From: Cryobacterium inferilacus
Lineage (GTDB): Bacteria; Actinomycetota; Actinomycetes; Actinomycetales; Microbacteriaceae
Length of the DNA: 64,000 nucleotides
Reading direction: 5' to 3'
Assembly (NCBI RefSeq): GCF_019599185.1
Contig: NZ_JAIEUL010000002.1
Span: 247,195-311,194 of the forward strand
The translations under genes and the position numbers were made by a program. Shown here piece by piece: positions 9,210-17,856 of this stretch. The notes under the pieces are model-generated. The model was not told where the DNA came from and did not search any database. It saw only the letters and a program-made list of their open reading frames with translations. Positions within the stretch are counted from its first letter, which is position 1, and each line of letters begins with the position of its first letter.

Positions 9210-9943
9210 CGCTCGCTCCCACCCCCGGTCTCACCGTCGTGAGCCTGCTGCCCAAACTCCTCAACACGAACGGTGACGCGGCAAACGCTCGGGTGCTCGC
9301 GCAGCGCGCCCGCTGGGCCGGCATCGAGGCCAGTGTGGTTCCCGTGCACACCGTCGACGACCTACCCGATTCCGTTGACCTGGTGGTCATCGGGTCCGGC
9401 ACGGACACCGACCTGATCATGGCGCGAGACGCACTCCTGCCCTTCGCCGACGTGGCGCGAGCGTGGCTCGCCGGGGGAGTGCCCGTTCTCGCTGTTGGCA
9501 CGGGTTGGGAACTTCTCAGCGGCGGACTCGACCTCGCAGACGGAACCGCCATCGACGGGCTCGGGCTCATCGCAGGCCGCGCGAGCTCCCTGCCCGCCCG
9601 TGCCACCGACGACATCGTCGTCGCCGGCGACGACGTCAGGCTGATCGGTTTCGAGAATCACGCCAGGGGCTTCACCGGCGCCCGTCGTCCGGTGGGACGG
9701 CTGATCTCCGGCACTGGCAACGGCGACGGTTTTGAAGGGTCCGTGGCGGGCAACTTCATCGGCACTCACCTGCACGGTCCGGTGCTGGCCCGCAATCCAG
9801 AGCTCGCCGATCGTATGCTCGGCCTCGCGTGCACCGCCAAGGGACTCGTCCGTCCGATGTCGGCGCAGGCAGACACGGCCGACGACATAGCAAAAGCCGC
9901 ACGCAACCAGGTTGCTGTGCGGCTGGGCCTCGACGCGGACTGA
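9206..9943 (+). CDS. gatD: GatD-like amidotransferase without nucleophilic cysteine
   Basis: Class I glutamine amidotransferase-like partner of MurT, 245 residues. Family features are clear: LLNTNGDAANARVL near the N terminus, GFENHARGFTG in the middle and THLHGPVLARNPELAD with the catalytic-type His190. At the nucleophile elbow, where GatD has Cys-Gly-Gly, this protein reads VLAVGTGWELL: glycine (codon GGC at 9497-9499) sits at residue 98 in place of cysteine. The only cysteine, near residue 213, is far from the active site. Glutamine hydrolysis is therefore not expected, though the fold looks intact. It overlaps murT by 4 nt, so the two subunits are presumably made together. A strong hairpin follows. 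Confidence 0.85.
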   Translation: MTLAPTPGLTVVSLLPKLLNTNGDAANARVLAQRARWAGIEASVVPVHTVDDLPDSVDLVVIGSGTDTDLIMARDALLPFADVARAWLAGGVPVLAVGTGWELLSGGLDLADGTAIDGLGLIAGRASSLPARATDDIVVAGDDVRLIGFENHARGFTGARRPVGRLISGTGNGDGFEGSVAGNFIGTHLHGPVLARNPELADRMLGLACTAKGLVRPMSAQADTADDIAKAARNQVAVRLGLDAD

Positions 9944-9974
9944 GTTTTCAGCCCGACAGCGGCCGGGTGGCCCA

Positions 9975-10002
9975 CCGGCGCCGCACCGAGGTGCGGCGCC
10001 GG
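9975..10002. terminator. Bidirectional hairpin between gatD and small zinc protein
   Basis: Perfect 13-bp stem CCGGCGCCGCACC / GGTGCGGCGCCGG around GA, lying between two convergent genes. No T-run follows on either strand. The position fits a shared terminator. Confidence 0.75.
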
Positions 10003-10009
10003 GAGGCAC

Positions 10010-10246
10010 CTAGGACTTCTGGTCTTCGAAGAGACGGCTCGACTCGTCGTGCCAGCTTTCGGCGATGGCCGCGAGCTTCTCTTGGTGCTTGCGCCCGTGA
10101 TGCGCGCAAAAGAGCAACTCACTGTTGTTCACGACTACACGGATGTAGGCCTGAGCGCCACAAGCGTCGCAGCGGTCGGCCGCGGTGAGCTGGTGGGGGG
10201 CGCCCTGTTGGTCGACGGCACCATTTTCGGTGGCGATCTGGGACAT
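10010..10246 (-). CDS. Small zinc-ribbon-like protein (DUF7455 type)
   Basis: A 78-residue protein with CDAC (about 26-29) and a C-AHH cluster (about 47-50), which together could bind one zinc ion. This small actinobacterial family is usually found beside sigA; its function is unknown. The start is the ATG at 10246, preceded by an excellent ribosome site (GGAGGAGA); the open frame runs further upstream without family likeness. The promoter region has a direct repeat TGATACCA at 10264-10271 and 10274-10281. It converges on gatD and is divergent from parE. Confidence 0.8.
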   Translation of the reverse strand: MSQIATENGAVDQQGAPHQLTAADRCDACGAQAYIRVVVNNSELLFCAHHGRKHQEKLAAIAESWHDESSRLFEDQKS

Positions 10247-10263
10247 ATTCTCCTCCTCCAGAC

Positions 10264-10281
10264 TGATACCAGGTGATACCA
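10264..10281. repeat. Direct repeat TGATACCA x2, 10-bp period
   Basis: Two exact copies of TGATACCA spaced by GG, so one helical turn apart, 18-35 bases upstream of the small zinc protein's start codon. The layout suits a dimeric regulator binding one face of the DNA; no regulator is known. Confidence 0.5.
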
Positions 10282-10444
10282 ATTGAATCCTTACTGACCA
10301 TGTAAACACGGCTACGGCCCGATTGGGCCACAGTTGGGTGACATTTCGCTCACCGCGTAGCATTCCAGCGGTGAGTCGGCGGCATTGGGCCCGATCGAGT
10401 GTCGATCGAGGCCGTGAGCGCCGGGGACAGTATCCTTAACAGTT

Positions 10445-12523
10445 GTGAGTTCTGACTATTCCGCCCGCCACCTCTCCGTCCTCGAGGGCCTGGACGCTGT
10501 GCGTAAACGCCCCGGCATGTACATCGGCTCCACCGACTCCCGTGGCCTCATGCACTGCCTGTGGGAGATCATCGACAATTCCGTGGACGAGGCCCTCGGC
10601 GGGCACGGTTCGGCCATCGGGATCGTGCTGCACGCCGACGAGAGCGTGGAGGTGAGCGACACCGCTCGCGGAATCCCGGTCGACATCGAACCCAAGACCG
10701 GACTCTCCGGAGTCGAGGTGGTCTTCACCAAGCTGCACGCGGGCGGGAAGTTCGGCAGCGGCTCGTATGCCGCGTCCGGCGGCCTGCACGGCGTCGGGGC
10801 ATCCGTCGTGAACGCCCTGTCAGAACGCCTCGACGTCGAGGTCGACAGGGACGGCAAGACCTGGGCCATGTCTTTCCACCGCGGTGAACCCGGCATCTTC
10901 TCCGACACCGGCGAGAAAAGCCCCGATGCGCCATTCACACCGTTTGAGAACCGCAGCGAACTCCGCGTGGTCGGCAAGGTCCGCAAGGGTGTCACGGGAA
11001 CCCGGATCCGCTACTGGGCCGATCGGCAGATCTTCACCAAGGGGGCCTCCTTCCAGACCGAGGAGCTGATGGGCCGTGCACGTCAGACCGCCTTCCTGAT
11101 CCCCGGGCTGGCCATCAACGTGGATGACCGGCGGGGCGCGGAACCCGTTGCGGAATCGTTCTCATTCGCCGGTGGTATCTCGGAGTTCGTCGACCACCTC
11201 GCGGTGGACACCCCGATCACCGATACCTGGCGCCTGACCGGAGCCGGGAGCTTCACCGAAACGGTGCCGGTGCTCACTGACACCGGGGCGATGATCCCGA
11301 CCGAACTGGTCCGGGACTGCCAGGTGGACATCGCCCTGCGCTGGGGGACCGGGTACGACACCGTCATCAAGAGCTTCGTCAACATCATCGCCACTCCCAA
11401 GGGCGGCACCCACCAGGCTGGATTCGATGCGGGCATGCTCAAGTTCCTGCGCGCCCAGGTGGAGCAGAACGCCCGAAGGCTCAAGGTCGGCTCCGACAAG
11501 CTCGAGAAGGACGACATCCTCGCCGGCCTCACGGCTGTGCTCACCGTTCGCCTGCCAGAGCCGCAGTTCGAGGGTCAGACCAAGGAGATCCTGGGCACCC
11601 CCGCGGTGCGTGCCATCGTTGCCGCGGTGATCAACAAGACCATGACCGAACGGTTCGCCTCGACCAAACGCGACGACAAGACCCAGTCGGCCGTTGTGCT
11701 CGACAAGATCGTCGCCGAGATGAAGTCGCGCATCTCCGCCCGCGCCCACAAGGAGACCCAGCGCCGCAAGAACGCGCTGGAGAGCTCGTCCCTGCCGGCG
11801 AAGCTCGTTGACTGCCGTAGCAACGACGTCGAACTCAGTGAGTTGTTCATCGTCGAGGGCGACTCAGCGCTCGGCACCGCGAAGCTTGCCAGGGACAGTG
11901 AACACCAGGCGCTGCTGCCGATCAGGGGCAAGATCCTCAATGTGCAGAAGGCTTCGGTCTCCGACATGCTCTCCAACCTGGAGTGCGCGTCCATCATCCA
12001 GGTGATCGGGGCCGGTTCAGGGCGCAGCTTCGACCTCTCGGCCGCGCGCTACGGCAAGGTCATCATCATGGCCGACGCCGATGTGGATGGTGCTCACATC
12101 CGCACCCTGCTGCTCACCCTGTTCTTCCGCTACATGAGGCCCATGATCGAGGCCGGACGCATCTTCGCCGCCGTGCCGCCGCTGCACCGGGTCGTCGTGA
12201 TGAACCCCGGCAGCAAACCCAACGAAACCATCTACACCTACTCCGAGGCTGAGTTGCAGGGCGTGCTGGCCGCGTTGAAAAAGAGTGGGAAGAAGTTCCA
12301 GGACCCGATCCAACGGTACAAGGGCCTGGGCGAGATGGACGCCGACCAGCTGGCGACCACCACCATGGAGCGGGACCACCGCACCCTGCGTCGGGTGCGG
12401 GTGGCCGACGCCGAAATGGCAGGCAAGGTATTCGAGCTGCTGATGGGCAACGATGTGGCCCCCCGCAAGGAATTCATCATCGAGAGCTCCGACAAGCTCA
12501 GCCGGGACCGCATCGACGTCTGA
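10445..12523 (+). CDS. parE: DNA topoisomerase IV subunit B
   Basis: ATPase subunit of a type IIA topoisomerase, 692 residues. It has the GHKL ATPase fold (EIIDNSVDEAL near residue 42; GGLHGVGASVVNA near 115), the transducer domain, a TOPRIM domain (EGDSALGTAK and the DADVDGAHI metal motif) and the C-terminal RYKGLGEMD motif. I call it ParE rather than GyrB because its partner subunit (13420-15894) lacks the GyrA box and because actinobacteria often place parE/parC near sigA. The GTG start at 10445 has TATCCT 8 nt upstream and no ribosome site, so leaderless translation is likely. It converges on an SDR gene across a long palindrome. Confidence 0.9.
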   Translation: MSSDYSARHLSVLEGLDAVRKRPGMYIGSTDSRGLMHCLWEIIDNSVDEALGGHGSAIGIVLHADESVEVSDTARGIPVDIEPKTGLSGVEVVFTKLHAGGKFGSGSYAASGGLHGVGASVVNALSERLDVEVDRDGKTWAMSFHRGEPGIFSDTGEKSPDAPFTPFENRSELRVVGKVRKGVTGTRIRYWADRQIFTKGASFQTEELMGRARQTAFLIPGLAINVDDRRGAEPVAESFSFAGGISEFVDHLAVDTPITDTWRLTGAGSFTETVPVLTDTGAMIPTELVRDCQVDIALRWGTGYDTVIKSFVNIIATPKGGTHQAGFDAGMLKFLRAQVEQNARRLKVGSDKLEKDDILAGLTAVLTVRLPEPQFEGQTKEILGTPAVRAIVAAVINKTMTERFASTKRDDKTQSAVVLDKIVAEMKSRISARAHKETQRRKNALESSSLPAKLVDCRSNDVELSELFIVEGDSALGTAKLARDSEHQALLPIRGKILNVQKASVSDMLSNLECASIIQVIGAGSGRSFDLSAARYGKVIIMADADVDGAHIRTLLLTLFFRYMRPMIEAGRIFAAVPPLHRVVVMNPGSKPNETIYTYSEAELQGVLAALKKSGKKFQDPIQRYKGLGEMDADQLATTTMERDHRTLRRVRVADAEMAGKVFELLMGNDVAPRKEFIIESSDKLSRDRIDV

Positions 12524-12537
12524 GCGACCGCGCTAAC

Positions 12538-12597
12538 TGTTCCCGAAGCGGACATTTGCGCCCGGTACGCCGGACGCAGATGTCCGCACGGGGAACA
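12538..12597. repeat. 60-nt imperfect palindrome between parE and SDR gene
   Basis: Nested arms: TGTTCCC (12538-12544) with GGGAACA (12591-12597), GCGGACAT (12548-12555) with ATGTCCGC (12580-12587), TGCG with CGCA, and CCGG with CCGG around a 4-nt loop. It lies between convergent stops, so it may act as a bidirectional terminator. The regular arms separated by short mismatches also look like a REP-type palindromic element. Confidence 0.65.
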
Positions 12598-12631
12598 ATT
12601 GTGGGTCTAGCGGCCTGAACGGCCGGCGCGG

Positions 12632-13366
12632 TCAGGCGGGCGCCGGCGCGGCGGGCGCGGCGGGAACGAACGCAGCGCTGGGCAGGTCTCGTTCGCCGGT
12701 GAGGATGGCACGCACGATTCGGGCGGCTACGGCGGCAGGGTCGAGACCGGCGGGTAGCGCCGGGGCCGTGCCCGCAATCGGATGCGTCGACAGCGCCGTT
12801 TCGGTGTGCCCGGGTCTGGCATCGATGAGGCGGATGCCCGCTCGACGCACCTCCCGGCCCGCGGCGGTCATGAAGGCCGCCATGCCGGCCTTTGAGGCCG
12901 AATACGCGGCCAGGTTCGCGGTGGGGCTTTCACTGACCACACCGCTGAGGGTGAGCAGGAACGGGGCCCGCCCGGCGGACGCGGAGCGGGCAAGAGCGGC
13001 GTGTGCCGCCTGCATCAAGAGGATCGGAGCGACCGTGTTCACGGCGACCAGGGTCTGCACAGTCTCGGGCCGCAGGGACTCCGCCGGACCGAACGCGACG
13101 ACACCGGCCGCGACCACAACGCCGTCGAGGTGACCGGTGACGGCCTCGGCGGAAGCCACCAGGTCGCTGATCGCCGTCGGATCGGTGAGGTCCGCGGTCA
13201 CTCGGGTGCCGGGCAGGCCCAGAGCGGCGAGGGCGTCGGGGTCACGGCCGCTGAGCACCAGGGTCGCGCCGGCTTCAGCGAGCAGTCGGGAGATCTGGTG
13301 CCCGAGGCCGCCGCTCGCACCGACGACCAGGATGGTGGAACCGCGCAATTCGCCCATGCGGTTCAC
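12632..13366 (-). CDS. SDR family NAD(P)-dependent oxidoreductase
   Basis: Classical short-chain dehydrogenase/reductase of 244 residues. It has the cofactor motif GASGGLG (about 16-22), the catalytic Ser in LTLSGVVS, the YSASK catalytic Tyr/Lys pair and a PGHTET loop after it. The usual NNAG motif reads VAAGV. Basic residues after strand 2 (SGRD) suggest NADP(H). Substrate unknown. The C terminus is Ala/Pro-rich. It stands alone, convergent with parE and followed at its 5' side by parC on the same strand (54 nt away). ATG 13366 or the Met three codons later could be the start. Confidence 0.8.
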   Translation of the reverse strand: MNRMGELRGSTILVVGASGGLGHQISRLLAEAGATLVLSGRDPDALAALGLPGTRVTADLTDPTAISDLVASAEAVTGHLDGVVVAAGVVAFGPAESLRPETVQTLVAVNTVAPILLMQAAHAALARSASAGRAPFLLTLSGVVSESPTANLAAYSASKAGMAAFMTAAGREVRRAGIRLIDARPGHTETALSTHPIAGTAPALPAGLDPAAVAARIVRAILTGERDLPSAAFVPAAPAAPAPA

Positions 13367-13419
13367 CCTAGTGCGGCCGCTGGCTCGAGGTTTGCCCTCA
13401 CGCCGGCCTGCCCTGGGCC

Positions 13420-15894
13420 TCAGCCGATGCCGGACCCGATCGAGCCGATGACAGCGTCGAGCATGGTCCCTGAGGCATCCCGGCGTGCGCCGGTCTCCGG
13501 CAATACCCGTGGGGAACCCTCCGCACCGAGCGCACGCGCCGGCGCCGCGCCCACCCAGGCCAGGCTGACCACATCCTCACCCTTGAGGAACCGGTGCGAG
13601 CGCACTCCGCCCGTGGCCCGGCCCTTGGCCGGGTACTCGGAGAACGGGGAGACCTTCGCGCTGCCCGGATCCGTACCGGGGAGAGTCTGACTGCTGGCGG
13701 CGATGGTGGCCACAACGGCCTCCTCAACGGCGTCGTCAGCGAGACTGGTGAAGAAGATCACCCTGGCGTCGGCGCCGAGCTTGACGCCGGCCATGCCGCC
13801 CGCCGTGCGACCCTGGGGCCGCACCGACGCCGCGGGGAAACGCAGAAGCTGGGCATCCGACGTGACGAACACCAGCTCGTCGTCCTCGTTACCCTGAACG
13901 GCCCCGACGACCTCATCGCCCGGCTTGAGGGCGATGATCTCGAAGTCGGGTTTGTTGGCCCAGTCGTTCGGCGTGAGCCGCTTGACGATGCCCTGCCGGG
14001 TGCCCAGCACGATGGCCCGGTCGCCAGTCAGCGCCACCAGCGCGAGGACCACCTCACCGCCAGAGCCCAGGGAGAGGTAGTCGCGGACGCGAACGCCTGC
14101 GGCGAGCTGGATAGACGTCGGTGGCACGACCGGCAGGTCGACGGGGGAGAAGCGGATGAGCCGTCCCCGGTTGGTGACCGCACCGATCTCGGTGCGGCTC
14201 GAGGTGTCCAGCGCGGACAGCACGGCGTCGTGCTTGCTGCGGCGGTGAGCGGGCATGATGCGTTCGGTCTGGTCGTCCCCCGGCTGGGGCAGGTCGACTC
14301 TGGCGATCCGACCGGTGGTGCTCAGGTACACCCTGGTCGGAGTATCGCTCACCTCGAGCACTGCCGCGCTGCGCCGGGCCGCGGCCGTGGCGATGCTGGG
14401 CTTGGCCTCGGTGAGCAGGGTGCGCCGCGGGGTGCCGAACCGGTCGGACACCGTGGCGAGCTCGTCGGAGACGAGGGTGCGGATGGCCGGCTTGCTGGCG
14501 AGCAGGGCCTCAAGCTCCTTGATCTCGGCGAGGAGCTGGTCACGCTCGGCCTCGAGCTCGATCCGGGAGAAGCGGGTCAGCCGACGCAGCCGTAGTTCGA
14601 GGATGTACTCGGCCTGAACCTGGCTGAGGTCGAACACGTCGATCAGGCGCACTCTGGCCTGTTCGGTGTCGTCGCTTGCCCTGATCACCTGGATGACCTC
14701 GTCGATGTCCAGGATTGCGATGAGCAGCCCCTCGACCAGGTGCAACCGTTCGCGGCGGCGAGCGAGCCTGTACGCGGAGCGTCGGGTGACGACCTCGACC
14801 CGGTGGTTGACGTACACCTGCAACAACTCGACCAGGCCCAGCGTCTGCGGGCCGCCGTCCACGAGCGCGACCGCGTTGATGTTGAACGAATCCTCCAGCG
14901 GGGTCACCCGGTAGAGCTGTTCGAGGACTGCGGCGGGACTGAACCCGGTCTTGATGCCGATCACGAGCCGCAATCCCTTGGTGCGGTCGGTGAGGTCGGT
15001 GACGTCGGAGATGCCACTGAGCTTCTTGGAGTTGACCCCGTCTTTGATCTTCTCGATCACCCGTTCGGGGCCGACGAGGTACGGCAGCTCGGTGACGACC
15101 AGGCCGGACTTCCGGGCGGTGATCGCTTCCACCGACACCTTCGCGCGGGTCTTGAAGCTGCCCCGACCGGTGAGGTAGGCGTCCTTGATCCCGGCCAGGC
15201 CCACGATGGTGCCGCCGGTGGGAAGGTCAGGCCCCGGCACGAACTCCATCAGTTCCTCGAGCGTTGCTCGCGGGTGGGCGAGCAGGTGCCGGGCGGCACC
15301 GATCACTTCGACCAGGTTGTGCGGCGCCATGTTCGTGGCCATGCCCACCGCGATGCCGCTGGCACCGTTCACGAGCAGGTTCGGGTAGGCGGCCGGCAGC
15401 ACATCCGGTTGGGTGAGCTGGTTGTCGTAGTTCGGCACAAAATCCACGACGTCCTCGTCGAGGTGTTCGGTCATCGACAGGGCCGGTGCGGCCAGGCGCG
15501 CCTCGGTGTACCGCGGTGCGGCTGGGCCGTCGTCGAGCGAGCCGAAGTTGCCGTGACCGTCAATCAGGGGCACGCGCAACGTGAACGACTGCGCCATGCG
15601 CACCATGGCGTCATAGATCGCGGTGTCACCGTGCGGGTGCAGCTTGCCCATCACCTCACCGACCACTCGCGCCGACTTGACGTGGCCGCGGTCGGGCCGC
15701 AGACCCATTTCACTCATCTGGTACAGGATGCGCCGCTGCACCGGTTTGAGGCCGTCCCTGGCATCAGGCAGCGCGCGCGAATAGATCACCGAGTAGGCGT
15801 ATTCGAGGAACGACCCCTGCATCTCCGTCGAGACATCGACGTCTTCGATGCGCTCGGTGGACACGGCGGGCACGGTTTTGTCTGAGCGGCTCAT
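13420..15894 (-). CDS. parC: DNA topoisomerase IV subunit A
   Basis: DNA-cleaving subunit of a type IIA topoisomerase, 824 residues from the ATG at 15894. The winged-helix/tower region contains the catalytic Tyr129 ([10 protein letters not shown]) and the quinolone-region helix [15 protein letters not shown] (86-100). The C-terminal third is a beta-pinwheel with repeated motifs such as GRIARVDLP and GRLIRFSP. The GyrA box QRRGGKG is absent, which supports ParC rather than GyrA. Upstream in-frame starts exist up to 15954, but MSRSDK is the first with a plausible length. It is separated from parE by the SDR gene. Confidence 0.9.
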   Translation of the reverse strand: MSRSDKTVPAVSTERIEDVDVSTEMQGSFLEYAYSVIYSRALPDARDGLKPVQRRILYQMSEMGLRPDRGHVKSARVVGEVMGKLHPHGDTAIYDAMVRMAQSFTLRVPLIDGHGNFGSLDDGPAAPRYTEARLAAPALSMTEHLDEDVVDFVPNYDNQLTQPDVLPAAYPNLLVNGASGIAVGMATNMAPHNLVEVIGAARHLLAHPRATLEELMEFVPGPDLPTGGTIVGLAGIKDAYLTGRGSFKTRAKVSVEAITARKSGLVVTELPYLVGPERVIEKIKDGVNSKKLSGISDVTDLTDRTKGLRLVIGIKTGFSPAAVLEQLYRVTPLEDSFNINAVALVDGGPQTLGLVELLQVYVNHRVEVVTRRSAYRLARRRERLHLVEGLLIAILDIDEVIQVIRASDDTEQARVRLIDVFDLSQVQAEYILELRLRRLTRFSRIELEAERDQLLAEIKELEALLASKPAIRTLVSDELATVSDRFGTPRRTLLTEAKPSIATAAARRSAAVLEVSDTPTRVYLSTTGRIARVDLPQPGDDQTERIMPAHRRSKHDAVLSALDTSSRTEIGAVTNRGRLIRFSPVDLPVVPPTSIQLAAGVRVRDYLSLGSGGEVVLALVALTGDRAIVLGTRQGIVKRLTPNDWANKPDFEIIALKPGDEVVGAVQGNEDDELVFVTSDAQLLRFPAASVRPQGRTAGGMAGVKLGADARVIFFTSLADDAVEEAVVATIAASSQTLPGTDPGSAKVSPFSEYPAKGRATGGVRSHRFLKGEDVVSLAWVGAAPARALGAEGSPRVLPETGARRDASGTMLDAVIGSIGSGIG

Positions 15895-16004
15895 TCGTAG
15901 ATTCTGCTGAGTGGCGCGCGCCGGAACGGCCGGTTGCACCAGGCTGACGCGCACGGGACATACGCTACGTACTGGGCGGCCCGGTCTATGTCAGACTGGG
16001 CCAG

Positions 16005-17141
16005 ATGCCCCCTATGCTACCGGTCCGGCCCTTCAGCGCCGTTCGCCTTGCCGATGTCCTGACAAGTTCGCTGGCATCGTTGCAGGCCGCGCCCAACGCC
16101 CTCGGCCTCCCACCCGCGGCCAAGGCCGTCGTGGTGCTTGCCGACGGCCTGGGCGTGAGCAGCCTGCGCGCCAGAGCCGGGCATGCCCGGTTCCTCACCG
16201 GCCACCTGGCGAAGACGGATGTCGTGGACGGGGTGTTCCCCGCCACGACGGCGGCCGGGATCGCGTCGCTCACCACCGGCACCGCCCCTGGCACCCACGG
16301 GCTTGTCGGCTACAAGGTCCTCGACTTAGCCAATGACAGGGTCGTCAACCAGTTGACCGGCTGGGATGCCGCAATGGAGCCACTGACCTGGCAGAACCAG
16401 CCGACGGTCTTCGAACTGGCGACGGCCGCGGGGATCGCCAGTTTCGCTGTCGGGCCCAAACGCTTCGCGGGGTCTGGCTTCAGCGGCGCGGTCCTCCGCG
16501 GCGCCGCATACGTGTCGGCCGAAACCATGGCCATGCGTTTCGCCGCCGCCCGCGAGATCTTCGACACCGAACCATCTGCTCTGGTCTACCTGTACGTGCC
16601 CGAACTCGACATCAACGCGCATGCCCACGGCTGGGAGTCGGGGCGCTGGCTCGCCCAGCTGGAGGCCCTGGACGCGGAAACCGCCAGGTTCGCCGGGGGC
16701 CTGCGCCAGGATGAAGGCCTCATCCTGACCGCCGATCACGGTGTCGTCGACGTGCCGGCCGCCAAGCAGGTGCTTTTCGACACCGTGCCAGAACTCGTCA
16801 ACGGAGTACGCCACATCGGCGGCGACCCGCGTTGCCTGCAGCTGTACACCGAGCCGGAGGTGGACGCGGATGCCCTGGCCGAGGCCTGGCGAGCCGTGGA
16901 GGGGGAGCGGGCCTGGATTTTCACCAGGGCGGAGGCCGTGGAGCTGGGCCTGTTCGGTCTCGTTCGACCGGAGGCGCTGACCCGGATCGGCGATGTGATC
17001 GTGGCCGCGCGGAAACTGGTCGCATACTACGATTCCCGCGAACCCAACCAGTCCGCCAGGAGCATGATCGGCCAGCATGGGTCGCTGACCGATGAGGAAC
17101 TGCGTGTACCCGTGCTCAGGCTCGGCGCCTACCGGCGCTGA
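16005..17141 (+). CDS. Type I phosphodiesterase/nucleotide pyrophosphatase family protein
   Basis: A 378-residue member of the alkaline phosphatase superfamily. The metal-binding Asp in VVVLADGLG (about 43-51), the nucleophile Thr in FPATTAAGIASLTTG (about 78-92), a mid-protein VPELDINAHAHG metal motif and LTADHGVVD near residue 245 are all in place. There is no signal peptide, so it looks cytosolic. The substrate is unknown; family members hydrolyse phosphodiesters or pyrophosphates. It is divergent from parC and ends in a clear terminator. Confidence 0.8.
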   Translation: MPPMLPVRPFSAVRLADVLTSSLASLQAAPNALGLPPAAKAVVVLADGLGVSSLRARAGHARFLTGHLAKTDVVDGVFPATTAAGIASLTTGTAPGTHGLVGYKVLDLANDRVVNQLTGWDAAMEPLTWQNQPTVFELATAAGIASFAVGPKRFAGSGFSGAVLRGAAYVSAETMAMRFAAAREIFDTEPSALVYLYVPELDINAHAHGWESGRWLAQLEALDAETARFAGGLRQDEGLILTADHGVVDVPAAKQVLFDTVPELVNGVRHIGGDPRCLQLYTEPEVDADALAEAWRAVEGERAWIFTRAEAVELGLFGLVRPEALTRIGDVIVAARKLVAYYDSREPNQSARSMIGQHGSLTDEELRVPVLRLGAYRR

Positions 17142-17171
17142 TTGGTGCGGCTGACCGGCACGGACACACGA

Positions 17172-17200
17172 AACGCCCCCCTCCTGGTGAGGGGGGCGTT
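17172..17200. terminator. Hairpin terminator between convergent genes
   Basis: Perfect 12-bp stem AACGCCCCCCTC / GAGGGGGGCGTT with loop CTGGT, between the phosphodiesterase gene and the DUF3043 gene. It can serve both strands. Confidence 0.85.
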
Positions 17201-17220
17201 CACGGTCAGCCGGCTGAACG

Positions 17221-17817
17221 TCAGGCGGGGTATTCTCCGCGCTTCACCTGCGGCTTCGGCAGGCGCATCACTCGCAGCTGCAGGGCTCGCATGGCGGCGT
17301 ACCAGCGAATCTTCTCGGCCCGGTCCGCGCCGAACTTGGCCTCGACCTTCTTGGTGAGAATGAACCCGAGTACCACGCAGTCGACGATGGCGACGAGGAA
17401 GAACGCCCACAGCGCCAGGATGCCGTAGGTCTGTACGGAAGGGTCGGGGAAGAACGTGAGCAGGATGACCAGGAACATCACCGGGATCATGAACTCGCCC
17501 ACATTGAATCGGGCGTCGATGTAGTCGCGGGCGAACCGCTTCTGCGGTCCACGTTCTCTCAGCGGCAGGTACTTGTCGTCGCCGGCGGCCATGCCGAGCC
17601 GGGCCTTCTCGCGGGCAGCAGCCGACTTGGCACGTGCCTGCTTGGCGGCGAGCTTGCGGTCGTCAGGGACGAGGGGGCGCTTGTTCGCTGCTTCCTGCAC
17701 GCGTCGGCTGGGCGTCGGCTGGCCCTTGCCGGTCGGCGCGCCGGCCAGGCGGGCGCGCGTCTCTTCGCCGGTCTCGATCGACGGTTCTGCTCCGGGGTTT
17801 ACAGGTTGCTTAGCCAC
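17221..17817 (-). CDS. DUF3043 membrane protein
   Basis: A 198-residue actinobacterial protein of unknown function. The first ~90 residues are charged and Lys/Ala/Arg-rich. Two strongly hydrophobic segments follow (about 107-127 and 134-157, including FMIPVMFLVILLTFF), then a basic tail ending VKRGEYPA. The start is a GTG at 17817 with AAGGAA 5 nt upstream. Only 39 nt separate it from the divergent M20 peptidase, so the two promoters are back to back. Confidence 0.8.
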   Translation of the reverse strand: MAKQPVNPGAEPSIETGEETRARLAGAPTGKGQPTPSRRVQEAANKRPLVPDDRKLAAKQARAKSAAAREKARLGMAAGDDKYLPLRERGPQKRFARDYIDARFNVGEFMIPVMFLVILLTFFPDPSVQTYGILALWAFFLVAIVDCVVLGFILTKKVEAKFGADRAEKIRWYAAMRALQLRVMRLPKPQVKRGEYPA

Positions 17818-17856
17818 ATCAATTCCTTGCAGTTAGGGTCCCTTAAGATTACTCGC

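Noticed and set aside
9470..9520. A sequencing error or frameshift could explain the missing GatD cysteine
   Set aside because: The frame is open and family-like on both sides, and the neighbouring residues L-A-V-G-T-G-W-E-L-L still align with the elbow. A single indel would break the frame, and one base change of GGC to TGC would be needed; this stays possible but is not supported by anything in the sequence.
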